This document shows, in pieces, positions 8,824 through 16,963 of a DNA stretch of 64,000 bases. Each line of letters begins with the position of its first letter. The first letter of the stretch is position 1. The stretch spans positions 62,001 to 126,000 of the forward strand of contig NZ_CP049157.1 of assembly GCF_011493005.1 (NCBI RefSeq), in the 5' to 3' direction. Under the pieces are notes generated by a model. It was not told the DNA's origin, ran no database searches, and saw only the letters and a program-made list of their open reading frames with translations. The stretch comes from Caballeronia sp. SBC1. Lineage in GTDB: Bacteria > Pseudomonadota > Gammaproteobacteria > Burkholderiales > Burkholderiaceae. Both the position numbers and the translations under genes were made by a program.

Positions 8824-10290
8824 TCAGGCGCGCGTGTAAGAAGTCTTCAGCGTCGTATAGAACTCGGCTGCGTTGGGGCCCTGCTCGCGCGGACCGTAAC
8901 TTGATGATTTGCGCCCGCCGAACGGCACGTGATAGTCGGTTCCCGCGGTCGGCAAGTTCACCATCACGCAACCGGCCTGGGCATGGCGGCGAAAATGCGT
9001 GGCGTGCTTGAGCGATTGAGTGACAATTCCCGCCGTCAGACCAAACGGCGTATCGTTCGAAACAGCCAGCGCCTCGTCGTAATCGCGCACGGGTATCACG
9101 CAGGCAATCGGGCCGAACACCTCGTCGCGATTGAGCTGCATGTTGTTGTGGCCGTCGTCGAACAGAGCCGGCGACATGCAATACGCGCGCTCCGGATGCG
9201 CGAGATGTTCGCCACCGAGCACGAGCTGCGCGCCTTCACGCTTGCCAATATCGATGTAACGAAGATTCTGTTCGAGCTGGCGGCCATCAATAACGGGGCC
9301 CATCTGCACGCCGTCATCCAGCGCGCGTCCCACCTTCACGCTGCGCAGTTTTGCAGTCAGCCGTTCGACGAACGGCCGGTGCACCGCGTGTGTCACGACC
9401 AGCCGCGACGAGGCCGTGCACTTTTGCCCCGTGCCGGAATAAGCCCCCTGGAACGCGCATTCAACCGCGAGGTCGATATCCGCATCATCGAGCACCAGAA
9501 GCGCGTTCTTGCTGCCCATTTCCATCTGCAGCTTGATGAGATTCGGCGCGGCGACGGCCGCGATTCGCCGACCGGTATCTACCGATCCGGTAAACGAAAT
9601 TCCGTTGACTGACCGCGATCCCGCCAACTCGTTGCCGACCGATGCGCCCGCGCCCATCAACAGGTTGAAGGTGCCTGCCGGCAATGCCTGGCGGCTGATG
9701 ATTTCAGTGAGCGCCCACGCGCTGGCGGGGGTCAGGTTGGCGGGCTTGAACAGGACGGCATTACCGAATGCAAGGGCAGGCGCGATTTTCCAGCTAGCGG
9801 TTGCCATCGGGAAATTCCAGGGCGTGATCACGCCTACAACACCGAGCGCTTCCCGCTGGATATCGATCTCGATACCTGGACGCACCGAATCGGCTTTGCC
9901 GCCCAACTGGCGAAGGACTTCGGCCGCGAAGTAGTGAAAAAACTGTCCTGAGCGATAGACTTCACCAACGCCTTCCGCAAGTGTCTTGCCCTCTTCCCTC
10001 GCCAGTTGGCGGCCGAGTTCCTGGCTTCGGGCGATCAGTTCATCGCCAACGGCCCGCAGCACGTCGTGCCGCTTTTCGAGTCCGGTCGCGGCCCAAACCG
10101 GTTGCGCGACGGCCGCGCCGGCAATGGCTGCCTGCACCTGAGCGTTCGTTGCCTGCGTATAAAGGCCAATCAGGTCGTTCGTGTCCGACGGGCTGCGGTT
10201 CTCGACAACGGTCTCGCCCACCACCCAGCGGCCATCGATCCAGTTCAAAAAGGTTTGCGGATTCATCATCGGTCTCAGTGCGTTTGACAT
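8824..10290 (-). CDS. NAD(P)-dependent aldehyde dehydrogenase
   Basis: A 488-residue, full-length ALDH. The motifs are VITPWNFPMA (cofactor and oxyanion Asn), GISFTGSVDTGR (Rossmann), EMGSKNALLV (general base Glu) and GTGQKCTASSR (catalytic Cys), with a late PFGGRKSSSYGPREQG. The last motif is typical of alpha-ketoglutaric-semialdehyde and related semialdehyde dehydrogenases, so the substrate may be a dicarboxylic semialdehyde. It is first in the leftward operon and faces the LysR gene across an 85-base region. The exact substrate is inferred only. Confidence 0.9.
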   Translation of the reverse strand: MSNALRPMMNPQTFLNWIDGRWVVGETVVENRSPSDTNDLIGLYTQATNAQVQAAIAGAAVAQPVWAATGLEKRHDVLRAVGDELIARSQELGRQLAREEGKTLAEGVGEVYRSGQFFHYFAAEVLRQLGGKADSVRPGIEIDIQREALGVVGVITPWNFPMATASWKIAPALAFGNAVLFKPANLTPASAWALTEIISRQALPAGTFNLLMGAGASVGNELAGSRSVNGISFTGSVDTGRRIAAVAAPNLIKLQMEMGSKNALLVLDDADIDLAVECAFQGAYSGTGQKCTASSRLVVTHAVHRPFVERLTAKLRSVKVGRALDDGVQMGPVIDGRQLEQNLRYIDIGKREGAQLVLGGEHLAHPERAYCMSPALFDDGHNNMQLNRDEVFGPIACVIPVRDYDEALAVSNDTPFGLTAGIVTQSLKHATHFRRHAQAGCVMVNLPTAGTDYHVPFGGRKSSSYGPREQGPNAAEFYTTLKTSYTRA

Positions 10291-10318
10291 GTGACCGATT
10301 CTAGGAACATGCGTAAAA

Positions 10319-10343
10319 TAATCAAAACCAATTGTTTTAATTA
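10319..10343. promoter_or_regulatory. 25-bp dyad, probable LysR binding site in divergent promoter
   Basis: An AT-rich inverted repeat lies between the divergent aldehyde dehydrogenase and LysR genes. The outer arms TAAT/ATTA and inner arms AAAAC/GTTTT flank a 5-base centre CAATT. The layout fits the T-N11-A dyads bound by LysR-type regulators. Its AT-richness contrasts with the surrounding GC-rich DNA. Confidence 0.65.
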
Positions 10344-10375
10344 AATTATTTGCAAAACTTATTCTCTGTTAAACC

Positions 10376-11326
10376 ATGGACCGTTTCCCCGATGTGAAGA
10401 TCGCGCAGTTGCGGCATTTCGTGTCCGTGATCGAGCACGGAGGCTTCAAGGCTGCCGCGAAAGCTGTGTTTCGGAGCCAGCCGGCGTTGTCGCTGTCAAT
10501 GAAGGAACTGGAAACCGCGCTCGGCGCCCCGCTGTTCGAAAAGGGCAGCCATGCGACGCCAACGCCCTTCGGGGCCACGTTTTATGGCGAAGCCAGGAAG
10601 CTCGTCGAGCATTACGAACGCACGCTCTCGGCGGCCATCGATGTCGCGCGGGTGCGCGGCGGCAGCGTTCGGGTCGCCGCTGTGCCGTCGATCGCGCACG
10701 AAATATTGCCACGCGCGATCAGCCGGTTCGCTGCGCGTTATCCGGGTATCCAGCTTCATGTGGAGGACGGTACTGCTGCGTATATCCACGAACGGGTACG
10801 TTCAGGCGCGATCGATTTCGGCATCGCGGGCGAGCCGGAACAGGAATCCGAGCTTAGTTTTACGCCGCTGATTGCCGACGTCATGTGCGTGGTCGTGAAT
10901 ACCGGACACGCGCTTTTCAGGCAACGGCACGTTGAATGGAGTGACCTCTCGGCATACCGGCTGATAGGCAACGGCACACTTCGTGCTTTGCCTCCCGAGG
11001 TGTGCGAAGCGGCGGCCGTACAGGACGAAATCTTCATCGCCAATACAACTACGCTGCTCGCCGCGGTCGAGGGCGGCGTGGGACTCACCGTGCTGCCCTA
11101 TCTCGCGAAGCAGCGTTACCGCGACACGCTGCGGTTCATTCCAATTGATGCACCGCGAATTGAACGCACGGTGGGATTCGTGGAGCTTGCCGGGAGATCG
11201 CTCAGCCCGGCTTCGGATGCACTGCGAGCGAGTTTCGTTGAAGACATCGACGAAACTCAGTTTCCGGAACTCGTGCGACGGTTGCTTTCGGATGAGTCTT
11301 CGCTGAGCGCGAAAACGGGCAAGTGA
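10376..11326 (+). CDS. LysR-type transcriptional regulator
   Basis: 316 residues. The N-terminal winged helix-turn-helix (AQLRHFVSVIEHGGFKAAAK, then SQPALSLSMKELETALG) is followed by a substrate-binding domain beginning SVRVAAVPSIAHEILPRAIS. It is transcribed away from the catabolic operon and shares an 85-base promoter region containing a clear dyad, so it is the likely activator of that operon, with a pathway substrate or intermediate as inducer. Full length for the family. Confidence 0.92.
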   Translation: MDRFPDVKIAQLRHFVSVIEHGGFKAAAKAVFRSQPALSLSMKELETALGAPLFEKGSHATPTPFGATFYGEARKLVEHYERTLSAAIDVARVRGGSVRVAAVPSIAHEILPRAISRFAARYPGIQLHVEDGTAAYIHERVRSGAIDFGIAGEPEQESELSFTPLIADVMCVVVNTGHALFRQRHVEWSDLSAYRLIGNGTLRALPPEVCEAAAVQDEIFIANTTTLLAAVEGGVGLTVLPYLAKQRYRDTLRFIPIDAPRIERTVGFVELAGRSLSPASDALRASFVEDIDETQFPELVRRLLSDESSLSAKTGK

Positions 11327-11663
11327 GAGGCGAGTGAGCGATCAGACGCCTTCGGTTGAAAGACCTCAGGTTCTGGGCTTTAAGTATTCTCCGATCATGA
11401 TCAGCTTCCTGCCAAGAGCTTGGCCCTATGCTCAAATAAATTGTTGCAACGCAGCATTTATGGGCCTATGCTCTAAGGAATCCGCTACTGGTTTAACGCT
11501 CTTATTCTTGTTTGCCACTGCGAAACAACTAAGGTTTAGCGACAGTCTTTTCTGCAACAGACACATTTCTGACATATCAGTTGACCAGTCGCGATGTTCC
11601 TTTCATTACGATTGATATTTTTATTAGGTATCCGTATCAGATAGCTTAATCCTGGAGCACTTC
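11327..11663. other. Intergenic region before phasin
   Basis: 337 bases without a supported gene. It holds the phasin ribosome-binding site (GGAG, 8 bases before ATG) and AT-rich stretches (around 11430-11460 and 11560-11640) that could carry the phasin promoter. No clear hairpin with a T-run was seen after the LysR gene. Confidence 0.4.
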
Positions 11664-12155
11664 ATGAATTCCTGCACTTTCTCGCCGTCTCTCGGTGAGC
11701 TCTCGACGAACTGGTTACGCCTTTTCACTGACACCTGCGAAATGCTCAGCGCGACCACCCGCGTCGTTAAAGTCCGCACCACTCGCATGGCGATGGCTGG
11801 CCCGCTGCCCACTGAGCGGGACCGGGTTGAATTCAGTCTGATGAGCCGGGAAAAGAGCGAAGCAGCGTCCGAATCGATTCAGGCAATGGGTTCAGGATTC
11901 GTGAGCTTGGGCATGACACTGGCAAGGGACACTAGCAAACACATCTGGGCTACGTCGGAAGCGGCGTCGGCCCTGGCGTCAAGTCGATCCGCCGCGCAAT
12001 GGATTGAATGCCAGGCTGCGCTCTTGAAGATCGCTGCAACATCTCCGGCCGATCCTTTGCAATTGGCCAGTTCGACGGCCCGTGTAGTCCGGGAAAGCCT
12101 CGCACCTATTCACGAGCGTGCAACAGCCAATGCCAAACGTCTGGATGGGCTTTGA
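11664..12155 (+). CDS. Phasin-like protein (PHA granule associated)
   Basis: 163 residues, almost entirely helical and Ala/Ser-rich, without signal peptide. It shows the amphipathic pattern of the phasin_2 family (RSAAQWIECQAALLKIAATS, then a C-terminal helix ending in NAKRLDGL). Phasins coat polyhydroxyalkanoate granules. The start is supported by GGAG eight bases upstream. It is shorter and more diverged than the major Burkholderia phasin, so it may be a minor paralogue. Confidence 0.7.
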   Translation: MNSCTFSPSLGELSTNWLRLFTDTCEMLSATTRVVKVRTTRMAMAGPLPTERDRVEFSLMSREKSEAASESIQAMGSGFVSLGMTLARDTSKHIWATSEAASALASSRSAAQWIECQAALLKIAATSPADPLQLASSTARVVRESLAPIHERATANAKRLDGL

Positions 12156-12265
12156 CACCCGCCGTCTCAGGGCCGCCGCTTCGTAATGAGCAACAAACGG
12201 AGCATCAACAAGCGCGCCCTCACAGCGTCGACAGTTGCTCGTTGATTCCGTGCAAACTGGACGGT

Positions 12266-13051
12266 GTGTCAGAAACCATGCTGTGGACGCTTTACGATCG
12301 TGCGTGCGAAGCGCGTCGGCCTGACGGCATTCTCGCCGACCCCCACAGCGTGCGCATCTGCAATGCTATCGACTACGACTTCCAGCGTCATTTTGGAGAA
12401 CCCGTCGGTTCGTTTGCTGCGCGAGCGGTAAAGATCGACCAACTGTTGAAACAATGGCTCGAACGCCATCCGAATGGCCTGATCGTATCCCTTGGCGAAG
12501 GCCTCGAAACGCAGGCTCACCGCGTGGACAACGGCCAGATGCGATGGGTCACAGTCGATCTGCCGGCTGCAATCGAACTGCGTCAGCACTTTCTCCCTTC
12601 GTCCGAACGCTTCCGCCACGTTGCCGCGAGTGTGTTCGAGCCGGGTTGGATTGAAGAGATTGAACCAGGCCCCGATCTATTCATCGTTGTCCAAGGCCTC
12701 TTCATGTATCTGGAGCCTGAAGCGGTGAGACGCTTGTTTATCAAGATCACGGAGCATTTTCCAGGCGCAGAGATCGCGTTCGACATCATTCCGCGGTGGT
12801 TTTCCCAGCTCACCCTGTGGGGTGTCATGCAGACGCCACACTATCGACTGCCGCCTATGCCCTGGGGTATCAATAGCGATGAAATAGCGGCGCGCCTGCG
12901 CGGTTGGTCGTCGGCCATTGCTGCATTGAGCGTGCTTGAGTACCGCGTCCCCCGTGGTTGGCCAAAGATAACGGAGGACCTTTTCCGTATGAATCCGCTA
13001 ACAAGAGGCCATTTACCTTGCCTGGTCCATGCCGAAGTTCGACATCACTGA
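12266..13051 (+). CDS. Class I SAM-dependent methyltransferase (leucine-carboxyl-methyltransferase-like)
   Basis: Starting at GTG 12266 (ATG 12278 is also possible) gives about 261 residues. Family marks are ETMLWTLYDRA, the SAM loop NGLIVSLGEGLETQAHRVD, the DLPAAIELR acidic loop, and FIVVQGLFMYLEPEAVRRL. This is the PPM1/LCM-like family of O-methyltransferases common in Burkholderiaceae. Homologues I recall begin about 20 residues earlier. Here an ATG at 12186 opens a plausible N-terminus (MSNKRSINKRALTASTVAR) in another frame and ends at a TGA at 12243, so the true N-terminus may be frameshifted. The substrate is unknown. Confidence 0.75.
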   Translation: MSETMLWTLYDRACEARRPDGILADPHSVRICNAIDYDFQRHFGEPVGSFAARAVKIDQLLKQWLERHPNGLIVSLGEGLETQAHRVDNGQMRWVTVDLPAAIELRQHFLPSSERFRHVAASVFEPGWIEEIEPGPDLFIVVQGLFMYLEPEAVRRLFIKITEHFPGAEIAFDIIPRWFSQLTLWGVMQTPHYRLPPMPWGINSDEIAARLRGWSSAIAALSVLEYRVPRGWPKITEDLFRMNPLTRGHLPCLVHAEVRHH

Positions 13052-13136
13052 CCGCGTCTGGATTGGCGGTTAGGCTGCCCCGGAATGAATGTTGCGGCAA
13101 TCACGCAAGCTGATAATGGTTGCCGAAGGGTTGCCG

Positions 13137-13162
13137 AAGAGAGGATGCCGACCCTCTTTTTT
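13137..13162 (+). terminator. Probable Rho-independent terminator after the methyltransferase gene
   Basis: The stem AAGAGAGG pairs with CCTCTTTT (one G-T pair) around a loop of about 8 bases, and the 3' arm runs into T residues. It lies about 90 bases after the methyltransferase stop and just before the chosen CoA-transferase start, which supports separate transcription units. Confidence 0.6.
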
Positions 13163-13219
13163 GAAAGCGGCATCGGTAGCAGTAGCGATCGCATATTCAC
13201 CTCTTCTTCGAGCTGCGCC

Positions 13220-15196
13220 ATGAAAGACAAGATTGTCACCGCTGACGAAGCGGTCGCGCTGATTCGTGACGGCGACAGCGTCTGCTGCTCGGGCTTTGTT
13301 GGCATCGGTACCCCAGACGAACTGATCATGGCGCTGGAGCGGCGCTTCACTGGCGCTGGTGAACCGCGCAATCTGACCCTGGTGTTCGCCGCCGCACCCG
13401 GTGACGGCCGGGACCGGGGGCTCAACCGCCTGGCACTGCCGGGACTGGTCAAACGTGCGATCGGTGGACATTGGGCGCTGTTGCCGAAGCTCGCTCGCAT
13501 GGCGACCGATAATCTGATCGAGGCGTACAACCTTCCGTTGGGGACGATGTCGCATCTGTATCGGGACATCGCGGCGCACAGGCCCGGTACGCTCACGCAG
13601 GTCGGATTGGGCACCTTTGTCGATCCGCGTCACGGAGGCGGAAAAATCAACGCCAGCACGACCGAAGACCTGGTGAGCACAATTGCCATCGACGGCAAGA
13701 CCTGGCTCTTCTACAAGGTCTTTCCGCTTAACGTGACCCTGATTCGCGGCACCACGGCCGACCCCGAAGGCAACGTCACGATGGAACGCGAGGCGCTCGT
13801 GCTCGACGCCATGGAGGCCGCCATGGCCGCCCATAATTCGAACGGGCTGGTGATCGTCCAGGTGGAACGGATCGCCGCGAGCGGGACGCTCGATCCGCGG
13901 GCCGTGGTAGTACCGGGAATCTTTGTTGACCGTGTTGTAGTTGCCCGCCCTGATACTCACGCCCAAACGTACGGGACTGCGTATAACCCTGCGTTCTCCG
14001 GCGAAATGAAGGTCCCGTCGGGAACCATGGAAAGCCCGTTGCTCGACGAGCGAAAAGTGATCGCACGTCGATGTGCCTTCGAGCTACCGCTCGGCGGCGT
14101 AATCAATCTTGGTATCGGGGTTCCTGAAGTTGTCGCTGCCGTGGCCGCGGAAGAACAGCTGCTCAGCCACCTGACGTTAACCGCTGAACCTGGCGTTATC
14201 GGCGGCACCCCGCAGGGCGGCTTGAACTTCGGCGCCGCCATCAACATTGATGCCCTGCTTCATCAGAACCAGCAGTTCGACTTCTACGATGGTGGAGGGC
14301 TGGACCTTGCTTGTCTCGGCATGGCGGAGATCGATCGATGCGGAAACGTGAATGTCAGCCGCTTCGGGCCGCGACTAGCCGGTGCCGGCGGGTTTATCAA
14401 CATCAGCCAGAACGCCCGTAGCGTGATATTTGCGGGAACGTTCACGGCCGGCGGCCTCGATGTAGTGGTCGAGGACGGACGTCTGCGTATTCTCTCGGAG
14501 GGTTCGAAGAAGAAGCTCGTCGAGTCTGTCGAGCAGATCACATTTAATGGATCGCTTGCTGCGCAACGCGGTCAGTCCGTGCTGTATGTGACCGAGCGGT
14601 GCGTCTTCCGGCGCGTGCCTGAAGGACTCGAACTGACGGAAATTGCACCCGGCATCGATATTGACCGCGACATTCTTGCCCACATGGACTTCGCTCCCAT
14701 CGTGCGCAATGTGCGATTGATGGACCCTCGAATTTTCTTGCCACAGATCATGGGTCTGGCAACGATGCTACTCGATCTGCAGATGAGCGACAGGCTCAGC
14801 TACGACGCCGGGCGCAACACCATGTTCGCGAACTTCGAAGGTATGGCGATCCGCTCGAACAGCGACATCGAAAGCGTTCGGCGTGTGCTTGAGGCATTCT
14901 GCGAACGCATCGGCCACAAGGTTTCGCTAATGGTCAACTATGACGGATTTCGGCTGGATGAGTCGGAGGCCGATGCGTACTTCGAGATGGTCAGGCAGTT
15001 GCAACTCAAGTACTACAGCTCGGCGACTCGCTTCACTACCAGTGCATTCATGCGCATGAAGCTTGACGCTGCATTCAGCGAGCTCGATTCCGCATCGCAT
15101 GTTTGCGAAACACATGCGCAAGCAGCCGCTCATGCGACGCGCCAACTTGAGGACATTGCGCACGGCCCGATCGGCGAACCCGGCGCCGGCACGTGA
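13220..15196 (+). CDS. Acyl-CoA:acetate/3-ketoacid CoA-transferase (propionate CoA-transferase type)
   Basis: ATG 13220 gives 658 residues; an upstream in-frame ATG at 13085 would have to read through a terminator-like hairpin. Both CoA-transferase halves are fused: the alpha-like part has SVCCSGFVGIGTPDELIMAL and the beta-like part has VINLGIGVPEVV followed by the catalytic Glu in LTAEPGVIGG (about residue 321). A C-terminal extension of about 170 residues (from AHMDFAPIVRNV) is typical of the longer members. The enzyme moves CoA between short acyl donors and carboxylates. It sits 102 bases upstream of a ThDP enzyme and alcohol dehydrogenase, suggesting a short-chain acid or ketone pathway. 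Confidence 0.85.
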   Translation: MKDKIVTADEAVALIRDGDSVCCSGFVGIGTPDELIMALERRFTGAGEPRNLTLVFAAAPGDGRDRGLNRLALPGLVKRAIGGHWALLPKLARMATDNLIEAYNLPLGTMSHLYRDIAAHRPGTLTQVGLGTFVDPRHGGGKINASTTEDLVSTIAIDGKTWLFYKVFPLNVTLIRGTTADPEGNVTMEREALVLDAMEAAMAAHNSNGLVIVQVERIAASGTLDPRAVVVPGIFVDRVVVARPDTHAQTYGTAYNPAFSGEMKVPSGTMESPLLDERKVIARRCAFELPLGGVINLGIGVPEVVAAVAAEEQLLSHLTLTAEPGVIGGTPQGGLNFGAAINIDALLHQNQQFDFYDGGGLDLACLGMAEIDRCGNVNVSRFGPRLAGAGGFINISQNARSVIFAGTFTAGGLDVVVEDGRLRILSEGSKKKLVESVEQITFNGSLAAQRGQSVLYVTERCVFRRVPEGLELTEIAPGIDIDRDILAHMDFAPIVRNVRLMDPRIFLPQIMGLATMLLDLQMSDRLSYDAGRNTMFANFEGMAIRSNSDIESVRRVLEAFCERIGHKVSLMVNYDGFRLDESEADAYFEMVRQLQLKYYSSATRFTTSAFMRMKLDAAFSELDSASHVCETHAQAAAHATRQLEDIAHGPIGEPGAGT

Positions 15197-15298
15197 CACC
15201 CGGCCGATTCACGCTCACGCCGCAATGGCAAGAACCCGGCACTTCCATTCATTCGACCCACGATTTAGCTGTGGTTTAAAGAAACAAGGTGACTATCC

Positions 15299-16963
15299 AT
15301 GAAAGCATCCGACCTGTTCGTCAAGGCACTGGAAAATGAAGGCGTCGATCGGATTTTCGCCGTGCCGGGCGAAGAAAATCTCGACGTCGTCGAGTCGCTG
15401 CGGCGCTCCAGCATCGAGTTGATCCTGACCCGCCATGAACAGTCTGCAGCCTTCATGGCGGCGACCCACGGCCGCCTGACGGGAAGGCCGGGCGTCTGCA
15501 TGGCTACGCTCGGTCCGGGCGCGCTAAATCTGGTCACCGGCGCCGCCTACGCGCATCTTGGCGCCATGCCAATGGTGCTGATTACCGGACAGAAACCCAT
15601 CATGACGGCGCACCAGGCGCGGTTCCAGATAGTCGACATTGTCGCCACGATGAAGCCGCTGACCAAGGCGTCCCGGCAAATAGTCAGCGGGAGCAGTATT
15701 CCCACCGTGGTGCGCGAAGCGTTCCGGCTGGCCGCGGAGGAGCGGCCCGGCCCGGTCCATCTCGAGCTGCCTGAAGACGTGGCCGCCGTTGAAGTAAGCG
15801 ACGAGGTGGCGCTCGTTCCGCTGCATCCTGTGGAGCTCCCGGTGGCTCAGGAGGCTGCCATCGAACGGGCTGCGGCTTTGCTGATGAACGCCGAGCGTCC
15901 GCTGGTCATGTTCGGTGCCGCCAGCAACCGGCCGCGGCTCGTGGGTCAATTGACCGAGTTCATCCGGCGCACTGGCATCCCGTTCTTCAACACCCAGATG
16001 GGCAAGGGCACCGTTGCCGCCGTCGGCCAAAACGAGGCCAGCGAGCTCTGGATGGGAACGGCCGCGCTGAGCGCGCGCGACTACTTGCACGAGGCGATCG
16101 ACCGCGCCGACCTGATCCTCGCGATCGGCCATGACACCGTCGAAAAGCCGCCGTTCATCATGGGGCCCAAGGGACCGAAGGTCATTCACGTGGGTTACAC
16201 GCCGGCGCATGTCGAACAGGTGTTTTTCCCGCATGCCGAAGTGGTGGGCGACCTGGGCCTGAGTCTCGCGCGGCTCGCTGATCAGGTTCAAGGCAAGCTT
16301 CCGAACGCGGCTGCGCTGGCGCCGCTGCGCGAAGGCATCTTGCGGCGCACGATGGACCGGGCACAGGAATCACGCTTTCCGCTGACCCCGCAACGTATTG
16401 TCCACGACGTGCGCGAGATCATGCCGGCCGACGGCATCGTGGCACTCGATAACGGCATGTACAAGATCTGGTTCGCGCGGTGTTACAGGACCCGCAGCGC
16501 CAACACGCTGCTGCTCGACAACGCATTGGCGACCATGGGGGCGGGCTTGCCGTCGGCCATGATGGCGGCGCTGCTCTATCCTGCCCGGCGCGTGATGGCG
16601 GTATGCGGCGACGGTGGCTTCATGATGAACTCGCAAGAACTCGAGACCGCCGTGCGGCTTAAGCTCAACCTCGTTGTCCTGATCATTCAGGACGATGCCT
16701 ACGGAATGATCCGATGGAAACAGGCCGTCGACAACTTCGCTGACTGGGGTCTCACTTTCGGCAACCCCGATTTCGTCAAGTACGCGGATGCCTATGGCGC
16801 TAAAGGACGGCGCGTTGAGTCGGCCGAAGCACTGGCGCCAACGCTGGAAGCGGCGTTCCGCGAAGGCGGCGTGCAGTTGGTCATCGTTCCGGTCGACTAC
16901 TCGGAGAACACCCGCGTACTCGTCGAGGAACTCAAAAACCGGGTGATGGAGGTCGCACAATGA
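15299..16963 (+). CDS. Acetolactate-synthase-like ThDP-dependent enzyme
   Basis: A full-length 554-residue protein of the acetolactate synthase/acetohydroxyacid family. The catalytic Glu lies in TRHEQSAAF (residue 47), the FAD-like central domain follows, and the ThDP/Mg motif starts at GDGGFMMNSQELETA (about residue 438) and ends QDDAYG. The ribosome-binding site AAGGTGA is correctly spaced. No regulatory small subunit lies beside it, which argues for a catabolic or specialised carboligase/decarboxylase and not branched-chain amino-acid synthesis. It overlaps the downstream alcohol dehydrogenase by 4 bases (ATGA), so the two are co-translated. Confidence 0.87.
   Translation: MKASDLFVKALENEGVDRIFAVPGEENLDVVESLRRSSIELILTRHEQSAAFMAATHGRLTGRPGVCMATLGPGALNLVTGAAYAHLGAMPMVLITGQKPIMTAHQARFQIVDIVATMKPLTKASRQIVSGSSIPTVVREAFRLAAEERPGPVHLELPEDVAAVEVSDEVALVPLHPVELPVAQEAAIERAAALLMNAERPLVMFGAASNRPRLVGQLTEFIRRTGIPFFNTQMGKGTVAAVGQNEASELWMGTAALSARDYLHEAIDRADLILAIGHDTVEKPPFIMGPKGPKVIHVGYTPAHVEQVFFPHAEVVGDLGLSLARLADQVQGKLPNAAALAPLREGILRRTMDRAQESRFPLTPQRIVHDVREIMPADGIVALDNGMYKIWFARCYRTRSANTLLLDNALATMGAGLPSAMMAALLYPARRVMAVCGDGGFMMNSQELETAVRLKLNLVVLIIQDDAYGMIRWKQAVDNFADWGLTFGNPDFVKYADAYGAKGRRVESAEALAPTLEAAFREGGVQLVIVPVDYSENTRVLVEELKNRVMEVAQ

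Noticed and set aside
15299-16963. Anabolic acetohydroxyacid synthase (ilvB/ilvI)
   Set aside because: No small regulatory subunit lies beside it and the operon partners are a CoA-transferase and an alcohol dehydrogenase.
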